From contig NZ_JBHTDC010000002.1 of NCBI RefSeq assembly GCF_042666435.1, positions 62,001 through 126,000 on the forward strand: DNA of 64,000 nucleotides, written 5' to 3'. This document shows, piece after piece, positions 8,562 through 17,792 of the stretch (position 1 is its first letter; every line of letters starts with the position of its first letter). The notes beneath the pieces were generated by a model. The model worked only from the letters and a program-made list of their open reading frames with translations, was not told the origin of the DNA and did no database searches. The position numbers and the translations under genes were made by a program. This DNA comes from Allosphingosinicella sp042666435 (GTDB lineage Bacteria > Pseudomonadota > Alphaproteobacteria > Sphingomonadales > Sphingomonadaceae).

Positions 8562-9052
8562 CCAGCATCGATACCGACACCGGCACCCGGAAGAGCGGCA
8601 CCGCCACCGACAAGGTGCGCGAGCGCGCCGGCGCCGCCCGCGCCCGAGCCGGCGACGCCTATAGCGCCGCGCGCGAGCGGACGAGCAGCGCCTATGGCAG
8701 CGCCCGCGAGAGCGCGTCCCAGGCCAAGCAGCGCACCGCCGAAGGCATCGATACCAATCCCGTGGCCGCGCTGATCGGCGGGCTGGCGCTCGGCGCGCTC
8801 GTCGCCGCCCTCCTGCCCCGGACCCGGCGCGAGGAGGAACTGCTCGGCGACTATGGCCGCCGCGTCAACGACAAGGCGCGGGAAGCCGCCCGCGCCGCGC
8901 GCGACGCGGGCACCGGCAAGCTCGACGAATTGGGGCTCAACAAGGACCGCGCCCGCGAGAAGCTCAATGAGCTTGCCAGCAGCGCTGGCGAGGCCGCCCG
9001 CACTTCCGCCGGAGCGGCGGCGCAGACGCTAAAGAGCCCGCAGCCGCGCTGA
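8558..9052 (+). CDS. Ala/Arg-rich membrane-anchored helical protein
   Basis: 164 residues, mostly Ala, Arg, Ser and Glu in long predicted helices with a repetitive feel (RERAGAARARAGDAYSAARE, RTSSAYGSARESASQAKQR). One hydrophobic helix lies at about residues 65-88 (NPVAALIGGLALGALVAALLP). The C-terminal half is again amphipathic (NDKAREAARAARDAGTGKLDE). It resembles YtxH/late-embryogenesis-like low-complexity proteins, but composition rather than homology drives that. It is the last gene of the four-gene set, with a 4-base overlap upstream. Confidence 0.7.
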   Translation: MTSIDTDTGTRKSGTATDKVRERAGAARARAGDAYSAARERTSSAYGSARESASQAKQRTAEGIDTNPVAALIGGLALGALVAALLPRTRREEELLGDYGRRVNDKAREAARAARDAGTGKLDELGLNKDRAREKLNELASSAGEAARTSAGAAAQTLKSPQPR

Positions 9053-9165
9053 AGACGCGCCCGGCGCCGTTCGGTTTCCCGGAAAATTCTGCGGAATTTC
9101 CCGGAACTTGGAACGGCGCCCGCGCGTCCTTAGGGCAAGTGATGATCAGCGGAGATTCCAGTTCC

Positions 9166-9744
9166 ATGCCTTTCCTCATTCGCGGCATCGCCGTCGCCGG
9201 CCTTGCCGCCATTGCCGTCGCCCCCGCCGGGGCCCAGGTCAGCAACCAGGATCCCGGAAAGTTCGTCCAGAGCCTCGCGACCACCGGCTTTGGCGTCCTC
9301 AAGGGAGACAAGACCGCCGCGCGCGGCAAATTCCGCTCCCTGCTGGCGCAGCATTTCGCCGTGGATGCGGTCGGCGACCGTCTCGTCCGGCGCTGGAAGC
9401 CGAAGGTCAGCGCCGCCCAATATGCGGCCTACAAGGCGGCCTTCCCGAGCTTCATCGTCGGCACCTATGCCGATCGGCTGCATGATTATGCGGATGCCAG
9501 CATAAAGATCGTGCGTGTCCAGAACCAGGGCAGCAACGCCGCCGTCCTCACCCAGGTCACCAAGCCGGGCGCCCGTCCGGTCAACGCCATCTGGTCGCTG
9601 GCCAAGGTGGGCGGCGGCTACAAGGTGACCAACCTCACCGTGGGCGGCGTCAACCTCGCCGTGGCGCAGGAGGCGGATTTCAACGCCTACGTCCAGCGCA
9701 ACGGCTTCGACGCACTGGTCGCCTTCATGAAGAAGCGCGGCTGA
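9166..9744 (+). CDS. MlaC-family phospholipid-binding periplasmic protein
   Basis: From ATG 9166 the product is 192 residues with a Sec signal peptide (PFLIRGIAVAGLAAIAVAPAGA, cleavage before Gln) and an MlaC/Ttg2D-like domain (ARGKFRSLLAQHFAVDAVGD, YKAAFPSFIVGTYADRL, and a C-terminal KVTNLTVGGVNLAVAQEADF). MlaC proteins carry phospholipids between outer and inner membrane complexes. It stands alone, without mlaDEF genes nearby. Earlier in-frame ATGs at 9139 and 9142 would add nine mostly polar residues before the signal peptide. I prefer 9166 because the signal peptide then begins at the N-terminus. Confidence 0.85.
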   Translation: MPFLIRGIAVAGLAAIAVAPAGAQVSNQDPGKFVQSLATTGFGVLKGDKTAARGKFRSLLAQHFAVDAVGDRLVRRWKPKVSAAQYAAYKAAFPSFIVGTYADRLHDYADASIKIVRVQNQGSNAAVLTQVTKPGARPVNAIWSLAKVGGGYKVTNLTVGGVNLAVAQEADFNAYVQRNGFDALVAFMKKRG

Positions 9745-9806
9745 CCCTTGCCTCGACCGGCGATCGTGTTAGGCGGTGGCCAAATTCCACATTCGAGGCA
9801 TCCCAT

Positions 9807-10031
9807 ATGAGCAAGCTCCATCTCGTCTTCGGCGGACGCGTCAAGGATCCGCGCGGGCTCGACTTCGTCGACCTCAACGCCATGCATCTCGTCGGCCTCT
9901 ATCCCGATTATGCCAGCGCCCTCGACGCCTGGCGCGCCAACGCCCAGCGCACCGTCGACGATGCCGAAATGAAATATGTAGTGGTCCATCTCCACCGCTT
10001 GCTAGAGCCGGCGCTGGACGAAGGAAAGTAA
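9807..10031 (+). CDS. DUF4170 domain-containing protein
   Basis: A 74-residue small acidic protein (SKLHLVFGGRVKDPRGLDFV, AMHLVGLYPDYASALDAW, DAEMKYVVVHLHRLL) that fits DUF4170, a family of small alphaproteobacterial proteins with no known function. It has no signal peptide or membrane helix. It starts at ATG 9807 and has its own gap upstream, so it is probably transcribed separately. Its TAA stop overlaps a perfect palindrome (10031-10060) likely to end transcription from both this gene and the convergent rhomboid gene. Confidence 0.85.
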   Translation: MSKLHLVFGGRVKDPRGLDFVDLNAMHLVGLYPDYASALDAWRANAQRTVDDAEMKYVVVHLHRLLEPALDEGK

Positions 10032-10060
10032 CGTCACCCCGGCGAAGGCCGGGGTGACGT
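10031..10060. terminator. Perfect hairpin, family B palindrome, likely bidirectional terminator
   Basis: Arms ACGTCACCCCGGC and GCCGGGGTGACGT are exact reverse complements around a GAAG loop. It begins in the stop codon of the DUF4170 gene and lies 11 bp before the stop of the convergent rhomboid gene. It lacks a T-run, so a Rho-independent role is an inference from position and stem strength. The core is the same as the repeat pair at 4147-4216. Confidence 0.7.
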
Positions 10061-10071
10061 GTGGCCGGAAG

Positions 10072-10713
10072 TCAGGCGCCGCGATACCGCAGCAGCAAAA
10101 GCGGTTTCGCCAGCAGGAGCCCCGCCAGGAAGCCGCCGATATGGGCGGCGATCGCGATCCTGGAACCGGCCGTCTCGAAGGTGAAGCCGATGACGAGCTG
10201 CAGGCCCACCCAGGCTACGGCGAGCCACAAAGCGTTCAGCCAAAGCGCCAGCGCCGGGTTGGCGACCTTCACGCGGTTGCGCCCGAACATCATCGCATAG
10301 GCGCCCAGCACCGCCGAGATCGCCCCGCTCGCTCCCACCATCGGCGTGGGATCCTGGGGATCGACCGCATAATGCGCCGCCGCGGCCGAATAGGCGCCAA
10401 CCAGATAGAGGATGACGAACTGGCGCGCGCCGATGATCGTCTCGATCGAGCGGCCGCAGAACAGGTGGATGAGCAGGTTGAAGCCGAGATGGATGATGCC
10501 GGCATGGACCAGGGTGGCGGTAAGCGGCGTCAGGAAGACGGGCGCCAGCGCCTCGTCCCCGATGACTCCCGACACGCGCACCGGAATGAAGCCGCCCCAG
10601 ATCGCGGCCTGATCGCCCAGCCCGAGCAATTTCGCCGCCAGCCAGGCGAATGCCGTGACCGCCGCTATGACGAGGGTCGCCCGCGCCCGCTGCCAGCTTT
10701 CCGGCGGCCGCAT
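10072..10713 (-). CDS. Rhomboid family intramembrane serine protease
   Basis: 213 residues with about six hydrophobic helices. Seen: the HxxxN oxyanion motif (H75-LGF-N79), the nucleophile in GAS129GA, and the catalytic H191 in AIAAHIGGFLAG of the last helix. These are the Ser-His dyad and supporting residues of active rhomboids, which cleave transmembrane helices within the inner membrane. The bacterial substrate is unknown. It lies downstream of greA on the same strand, separated by a palindromic repeat. Confidence 0.92.
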   Translation of the reverse strand: MRPPESWQRARATLVIAAVTAFAWLAAKLLGLGDQAAIWGGFIPVRVSGVIGDEALAPVFLTPLTATLVHAGIIHLGFNLLIHLFCGRSIETIIGARQFVILYLVGAYSAAAAHYAVDPQDPTPMVGASGAISAVLGAYAMMFGRNRVKVANPALALWLNALWLAVAWVGLQLVIGFTFETAGSRIAIAAHIGGFLAGLLLAKPLLLLRYRGA

Positions 10714-10725
10714 CTCTAAAGTTCC

Positions 10726-10772
10726 CGCATCATCTGGTCCAAGAACCGGTTTCCACTTTTTGGGATGATGCG
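10726..10772. repeat. Intergenic inverted repeat, alphaproteobacterial 'AACCGGTTTCCACTTT' type
   Basis: Ends CGCATCATC and GATGATGCG are inverted repeats. The interior carries AACCGGTTTCCACTTTTTGGG, a sequence I recognise as recurring between genes in many alphaproteobacteria (recall, not searched). It fills the gap between the greA stop (10774) and the rhomboid start (10713) and could act as a processing site or terminator. Confidence 0.7.
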
Positions 10773-10773
10773 C

Positions 10774-11253
10774 TTAGATGAACTCGACTTTCTCGATCGA
10801 AAAATATTTGTCGCCGGAGGGCGCAGACACCTCGACCTCCTCGCCGACGCTGCGGCCGATAAGGGCGCGGCCCAGAGGCGAGGAGTAGCTGATCCGGCCC
10901 ACCTTGGCGTCGGCCTCGGTCTGGCCGACGATCTGGTATTTGACCGGCTTGTCGTTCTCGTCGAGCAGGTGGACGGTGGCGCCGAACACGACCTTGTCGC
11001 CGCTGAGCGTCTTGGGGTCGATCACCATCGCGCGGCTCAGCCGATCCTCGATGTCGGCAATGGTCGCCTCGACCTGGCCCTGGCGCTCCTTGGCGGCATG
11101 GTATTCGGCATTTTCCGACAAGTCGCCATGCGCGCGCGCTTCCTCGATCGCATCGATGATCGCGGGACGCTCGATGGTTTTCAGGTGCCGAACCTCGTTG
11201 TTCAGCCTTTCATAGCCCTCGGCCAGCATCGGCATCTTGTCGACCGTCGCCAT
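10774..11253 (-). CDS. greA: Transcription elongation factor GreA
   Basis: The 159-residue product has the N-terminal coiled coil with its acidic tip (ARAHGDLSENAEYHAAKERQ) and the C-terminal FKBP-like domain (VVFGATVHLLDENDKPVKYQ, ISYSSPLGRALIGRSVGEEV). GreA reactivates backtracked RNA polymerase by stimulating transcript cleavage. The ATG at 11253 is chosen because AGGCGG lies about 5 bases upstream; an alternative GTG/ATG six codons earlier lacks one. It follows carB on the same strand after 78 bp. Confidence 0.96.
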   Translation of the reverse strand: MATVDKMPMLAEGYERLNNEVRHLKTIERPAIIDAIEEARAHGDLSENAEYHAAKERQGQVEATIADIEDRLSRAMVIDPKTLSGDKVVFGATVHLLDENDKPVKYQIVGQTEADAKVGRISYSSPLGRALIGRSVGEEVEVSAPSGDKYFSIEKVEFI

Positions 11254-11331
11254 TTTACCGCCTTTCGTCAAAACTTGTGTTCAGCCGTCTTTATCGAAAA
11301 AGACCGCCTGACTTGATTTAGGTTGTCAGGA

Positions 11332-14667
<3,336 letters not shown>

Positions 14668-14694
14668 TGCTTAATGCGACCTCAGTGCATACAG

Positions 14695-14711
14695 TGATTG
14701 CATTGCAATCA
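14695..14711. promoter_or_regulatory. 17-bp perfect palindrome, likely FitA operator
   Basis: TGATTGCA-T-TGCAATCA is an exact inverted repeat 13 bp upstream of the fitA GTG start and 27 bp upstream of the carB start on the other strand. Toxin-antitoxin operons of the FitAB/VapBC kind repress themselves through such sites, so it probably binds the FitA-FitB complex. It may also affect carB transcription from within this gap. Confidence 0.6.
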
Positions 14712-14724
14712 TTGGAGTGGTGAT

Positions 14725-15027
14725 GTGGCGAGCCTGACGATCAGGAACATTCCCGACGAGGTGAAGCTTCGTTTGCGCCAGCGAGCCGCGGTGAACGGAC
14801 GGTCCATGGAGGAGGAAGGCCGACGGCTGATTTTGGCGGCGGTCGAACAGCACGGCGGCGGCAAGGTTCAGGAAGCCGCGCACCGCTATCGATCCGAGCC
14901 GCGGAGTGAATCCCGCTCCGAACTGTTCGAGGATAGCTGGGTCGCCGAGTTGATCCGGATCGCTAACGGCGCGGGCGAGGGCGTGTTCGAGCCCGAACCC
15001 CAGCCCCTGCGGGAATTCGATCTGTGA
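14725..15027 (+). CDS. FitA-type ribbon-helix-helix antitoxin
   Basis: A 100-residue protein starting at GTG 14725, with GGAG 10 bases upstream. The N-terminus (ASLTIRNIPDEVKLRLRQRA, NGRSMEEEGRRLIL) is a ribbon-helix-helix DNA-binding domain of the FitA/Phd-like kind. The acidic C-terminus (LFEDSWVAELIRIANGAGEG) is where such antitoxins grip their PIN-domain toxin. Its TGA stop overlaps the GTG start of the toxin gene by 4 bases. Expected role: neutralise FitB and repress the operon through the palindrome at 14695-14711. Confidence 0.88.
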   Translation: MASLTIRNIPDEVKLRLRQRAAVNGRSMEEEGRRLILAAVEQHGGGKVQEAAHRYRSEPRSESRSELFEDSWVAELIRIANGAGEGVFEPEPQPLREFDL

Positions 15028-15437
15028 TCGTGCTCGACACGAACGTGCCGAGCGAGACCAGCAAAGCGCGCCGCGATGAAAATGCGATGCGATGGCTCGC
15101 CGAACATGACGCCCGGCTTTGGCTGCCGACGATCGCGCTGGCCGAACTGCGCTACGGCGTCGAGAAACTGCCGCCATCACGCCAGCGCACCGACCTGGAA
15201 CATTGGCTGACCGGTTTGATCCAGCACTTTGCCGGACGGCTGATCGCGTTCGACGCCAAGGCCGCGGAAGCGCACGGCCGCTTGCGCGCGCGGCTCCGAG
15301 CGATGGGCAAGCCGATGGATGCGCCCGACAGCTATATAGCGGCCATCGCGCTGGCGAACGGCGCTCCCGTAGCGACTAGAAACACCGGCCATTTCACCCA
15401 TTCGGGCGTGAAGCTGATCGATCCCTGGGCTGGATGA
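15024..15437 (+). CDS. FitB/VapC-type PIN-domain toxin
   Basis: 137 residues with a PIN ribonuclease fold: D5 in VLDTNVPSE, E41 in ALAELRYG, D102 in MDAPDSYIAAIA. The usual fourth acidic residue after the TRN motif is His here (ATRNTGHF) instead of Asp, which may weaken metal binding or reflect family variation. Members cleave RNA (often tRNA) and arrest growth. The GTG start overlaps the antitoxin stop, giving coupled translation. The pair sits between the intact carB start and a second fragment of a carB start, so it was probably acquired by insertion. Confidence 0.88.
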   Translation: MIVLDTNVPSETSKARRDENAMRWLAEHDARLWLPTIALAELRYGVEKLPPSRQRTDLEHWLTGLIQHFAGRLIAFDAKAAEAHGRLRARLRAMGKPMDAPDSYIAAIALANGAPVATRNTGHFTHSGVKLIDPWAG

Positions 15438-15449
15438 CGACCCATGCTC

Positions 15450-15530
15450 CGGATATTCGAACTCCGCCGCTTGGCCGATAACGATGGGGCCGGCGCCGAT
15501 GATGGAGGAGATGTCGGTGCGTTTAGGCAT
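15450..15530 (-). pseudogene. Duplicated, diverged fragment of the carB 5' end
   Basis: 81 bp align with bases 14581-14667, the first 29 codons of carB: 72 of 81 positions match and a 6-bp in-frame gap removes two residues from ILIIG. It encodes MPKRTDISSIIGAGPIVIG and then EFEYP, after which similarity stops abruptly at the 3' end of the fitB gene. Many of the nine differences are at third codon positions, as expected if this copy comes from another carB allele or is an old duplicate. It lies on the carA side of the toxin-antitoxin pair in the same orientation as carB. Confidence 0.85.
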
Positions 15531-15585
15531 GGAGCGACTGAGATTCTGATGAATTACGGAATCGCCATTTGGTATTTGGAAAGGA

Positions 15586-15906
15586 ATGTCTTGGCATAAG
15601 ATCGATATGCGCCGCCGACCCTCTGCCGCCACTCTGGACGCTATACGCGCCAACAAAAAAGAGCGGCGATCTCACCTGCTTACGGTGATCGTCTCTGCTG
15701 TCATTGCGACTTTTTGCGCAATTCGATTGTTTCAGCATCTGCCCAATGGGCAAGTTGAAACCATGAGCAGAGGCGCCGACCGCACCATACATTTCGCTGA
15801 CGAACCGCTCGCATTCGCCTTTTGGGTGGCTGTGTATATCGTTGGCGTCATAGGCTTCGGCGCCCTTAGCTTCGCCTTTGCAAAGCAGAATTTGAGACGC
15901 AAGTAG
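15586..15906 (+). CDS. Small two-helix membrane protein, unknown function
   Basis: 106 residues: a basic N-terminus, a hydrophobic helix (LLTVIVSAVIATFCAIRLF), a polar loop (QHLPNGQVETMSRGADRTIH) and a second helix (AFWVAVYIVGVIGFGALSFAF), ending KQNLRRK. I recognise no family. GGAAAGGA directly precedes the ATG; a second ATG at 15607 is possible. Base use is clearly less GC-rich than the neighbouring car genes, it is on the opposite strand to them, and it ends 2 bp before the carA stop. It is probably accessory DNA linked to the adjacent fitAB insertion. Confidence 0.55.
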   Translation: MSWHKIDMRRRPSAATLDAIRANKKERRSHLLTVIVSAVIATFCAIRLFQHLPNGQVETMSRGADRTIHFADEPLAFAFWVAVYIVGVIGFGALSFAFAKQNLRRK

Positions 15907-15908
15907 TC

Positions 15909-17159
15909 TCACCGTTTCGACCCCAGCTGCTCCACAAATTTCCCGAAAAGATACGTACTATCCTGCGGCCCCGGGCTCGCCTCCGGATGATATTGCACCG
16001 AGAAGGCCGGCCGGTCCGTCAGCTCCAGCCCAGCCAGGCTGCCGTCGAACAGGGAGATGTGCGTCGGCCGCGCATTGTCCGGCAGGCTTTCCGTCTCGAC
16101 CGCGAAGCCGTGGTTCATGCTGGTGATTTCCACCCGGCCGTCCGATAGGCGCTTGACCGGATGGTTGGCGCCGCGGTGGCCCTGGAACATCTTGGTGGTC
16201 TTCGCGCCCACCGCGAGCCCGAGCAGCTGGTGGCCGAGGCAGATGCCGAAGAGAGGCTTGCCGGTATCGAGCATCTTTTGGATCACCGGCACCGCATAGT
16301 CTCCGGTGGCGGCTGGATCGCCGGGGCCGTTGGACAGGAAGAAGCCGTCGGGCTCGTGCGCCATCACCTCGTCGAAGGTGGCGGTGGCGGGGAGCACCGT
16401 GACGCGGGCGCCGGCATCGGCCAGGTTGCGGAAGATGTTGCGCTTCGAGCCATAGTCGATGGCGACGACGTGGGGCCTCTCTTCTCCCCTCCCGCCTGCG
16501 GGAGGGGCTGGGGGAGGGCTTGTCGTGGAGTGGGACAACCCCTCCCCTAACCCCTCCCGCAAGCGGGAGGGGGATTCCTCATAGCCCTGCCCCAGTCGCC
16601 ACAATCCCTCGGACCAGCGGAACATCTGGCGGCACGAAACCTCCCTGGCGAGGTCCATGCCCTCCAGCCCCGGCCACTCGCGCGCCTTTTGCAGGAGCGC
16701 GTCCACATCGAACTCGCCTTTGGCATTGTGCGCGATCACCCCGTTGGGCGCTCCGCCGCCGCGAATCTTCCGGGTCAGCGCCCGTGTGTCGACGCCTGAA
16801 AGCCCGATCCGGCCGTTGCTCTTCATCCACGCATCGAAGCCCTGCACCGCGCGGAAATTGCTGGGCGCGGTCACATCCTCGCGCACCACGCAGCCCAGAG
16901 CGAAGGGATTGTCCGCCTCCAGATCCTCATAGTTCGCGCCGACATTGCCGATATGAGGGAAGGTGAAGGTGACGATCTGCGAGGCGTAGGAAGGATCGGT
17001 CATGATCTCCTGATAGCCGGTCATCGCGGTGTTGAAGCAGACCTCGCCGACAGCCTCGCCCTCGGCGCCGAAGCCATGGCCCCAGATCACGCTGCCGTCG
17101 GCCAGAACCAATATACCCGTCGCTCCTTGTGGCGCGGGCATATGTTTGGCGTCGGCCAT
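15909..17159 (-). CDS. carA: Carbamoyl-phosphate synthase, small (glutaminase) chain, with repeat-encoded insert
   Basis: 416 residues, longer than the roughly 380-400 usual for CarA. Residues 1-190 are the CPSase small-chain N-terminal domain (CFNTAMTGYQEIMTDPSYAS, GVDTRALTRKIR). Residues from about 228 on are the class I glutamine amidotransferase domain (IDYGSKRNIFRNLADAGARV, LSNGPGDPAATGDYAVP, nucleophile in GICLGHQLLGLA, catalytic His-Pro-Glu in YHPEASPGP). Between the domains, residues about 195-226 are Pro/Ser/Gly/Arg-rich and encoded entirely by a pair of GC-rich palindromes (16486-16572). The reading frame is kept, so CarA is probably functional. CarA feeds ammonia from glutamine to CarB. 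Confidence 0.95.
   Translation of the reverse strand: MADAKHMPAPQGATGILVLADGSVIWGHGFGAEGEAVGEVCFNTAMTGYQEIMTDPSYASQIVTFTFPHIGNVGANYEDLEADNPFALGCVVREDVTAPSNFRAVQGFDAWMKSNGRIGLSGVDTRALTRKIRGGGAPNGVIAHNAKGEFDVDALLQKAREWPGLEGMDLAREVSCRQMFRWSEGLWRLGQGYEESPSRLREGLGEGLSHSTTSPPPAPPAGGRGEERPHVVAIDYGSKRNIFRNLADAGARVTVLPATATFDEVMAHEPDGFFLSNGPGDPAATGDYAVPVIQKMLDTGKPLFGICLGHQLLGLAVGAKTTKMFQGHRGANHPVKRLSDGRVEITSMNHGFAVETESLPDNARPTHISLFDGSLAGLELTDRPAFSVQYHPEASPGPQDSTYLFGKFVEQLGSKR
16486..16572. repeat. Family A palindrome pair inserted in frame within carA (MITE-like)
   Basis: The left hairpin (16486-16507) has arms CCCCTCCCGC and GCGGGAGGGG around CT; the right hairpin (16551-16572) has the same arms around AA. 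Each carries an inner extension (CTGGGGGAGGG at left, CCTCCCCTAACC at right) and the two are inverted relative to each other. Only about 20 bp (CTTGTCGTGGAGTGGGACAA) lie between. The outer arms and the TTGTC-type inner edges match the two ends of the DUF559 cassette at 17755-18196. The 87 bp (29 codons) preserve the carA frame. Confidence 0.92.
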
Positions 17160-17299
17160 GGGGCGGGCACTCCGGGGGTTGGTTTTGACGATGTCGCTAA
17201 GGCTCGTCCGCTAGAGCGCGGGACCGGGAGCGTCAATCTATTAAAACCCGCCGCCGGGGGCTATCGTGCCTCCTTTCCGGTGAAATCCAAGAGAGACAC

Positions 17300-17752
17300 A
17301 TGATTCGCGACGACTTGAAGGCCGCGCAGATCGCCGCCATGAAGGCCGGCGACAAAGCCCGCACCGCCACCATCCGCCTGATCCAGTCCGCGATCAAGAA
17401 CCGCGACATCGAGCTGCGCGGCAGCGACAAGGCGCCCGAGGACGACGCGCTGGTGACCGAGGTGCTGCAGAAAATGATCAAGCAGCGCCGCGAATCGATC
17501 GCGATGTACGAGCAAGGCGGGCGGCCCGAGCTGGCCGCGGCCGAGGCGGCCGAAGTCGCGGTGATCGAGGATTTCCTGCCCCGCCAGATGAGCGAGGAGG
17601 AAGCGAACGCCGCGATCGACGCGATCATCGCCGAAACCGGCGCGTCCTCGGTGAAGGACATGGGGCGCGTGATGGCCGTCCTCAAGGAGCGCCACGCCAG
17701 CGAGATCGACATGGCCAAGGCCAGCGGCATGGTGAAGGCGCGGTTGGGTTAA
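17300..17752 (+). CDS. GatB/YqeY domain-containing protein
   Basis: 150 residues, all helical, matching the YqeY family (IRDDLKAAQIAAMKAGDKAR, RLIQSAIKNRDIELR, EAAEVAVIEDFLPRQMSEEE, MGRVMAVLKERHASEIDMAKA). The fold is shared with the C-terminal tRNA-binding region of amidotransferase subunit GatB. The exact role of stand-alone YqeY is unsettled; an influence on tRNA amidation is plausible. It is commonly found next to dnaG and carA in alphaproteobacteria (recall). Here a DUF559 cassette begins 3 bp after its stop and separates it from dnaG. It is divergent from carA over a 140-bp gap. Confidence 0.9.
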   Translation: MIRDDLKAAQIAAMKAGDKARTATIRLIQSAIKNRDIELRGSDKAPEDDALVTEVLQKMIKQRRESIAMYEQGGRPELAAAEAAEVAVIEDFLPRQMSEEEANAAIDAIIAETGASSVKDMGRVMAVLKERHASEIDMAKASGMVKARLG

Positions 17753-17754
17753 AT

Positions 17755-17790
17755 CTCCCCTCCCGCCTGCGGGAGGGGTCGGGGGAGGGC
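17755..17790. repeat. Left inverted-terminal palindrome of the DUF559 cassette
   Basis: A 22-bp hairpin (17757-17778; 10-bp arms, CT loop) followed by TCGGGGGAGGGC. The G-rich inner part lies just 5' of the GTG start of the nuclease gene (17793) and offers the only Shine-Dalgarno-like bases (GGGGGAGGG) for it. Confidence 0.92.
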
Positions 17791-17792
17791 CT

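Noticed and set aside
15177..15656. A minus-strand frame containing a CarB-like N-terminus, as a possible second carB gene
   Set aside because: Only 27 residues match CarB; similarity stops inside the antisense of fitB. It is a fragment, not a gene.
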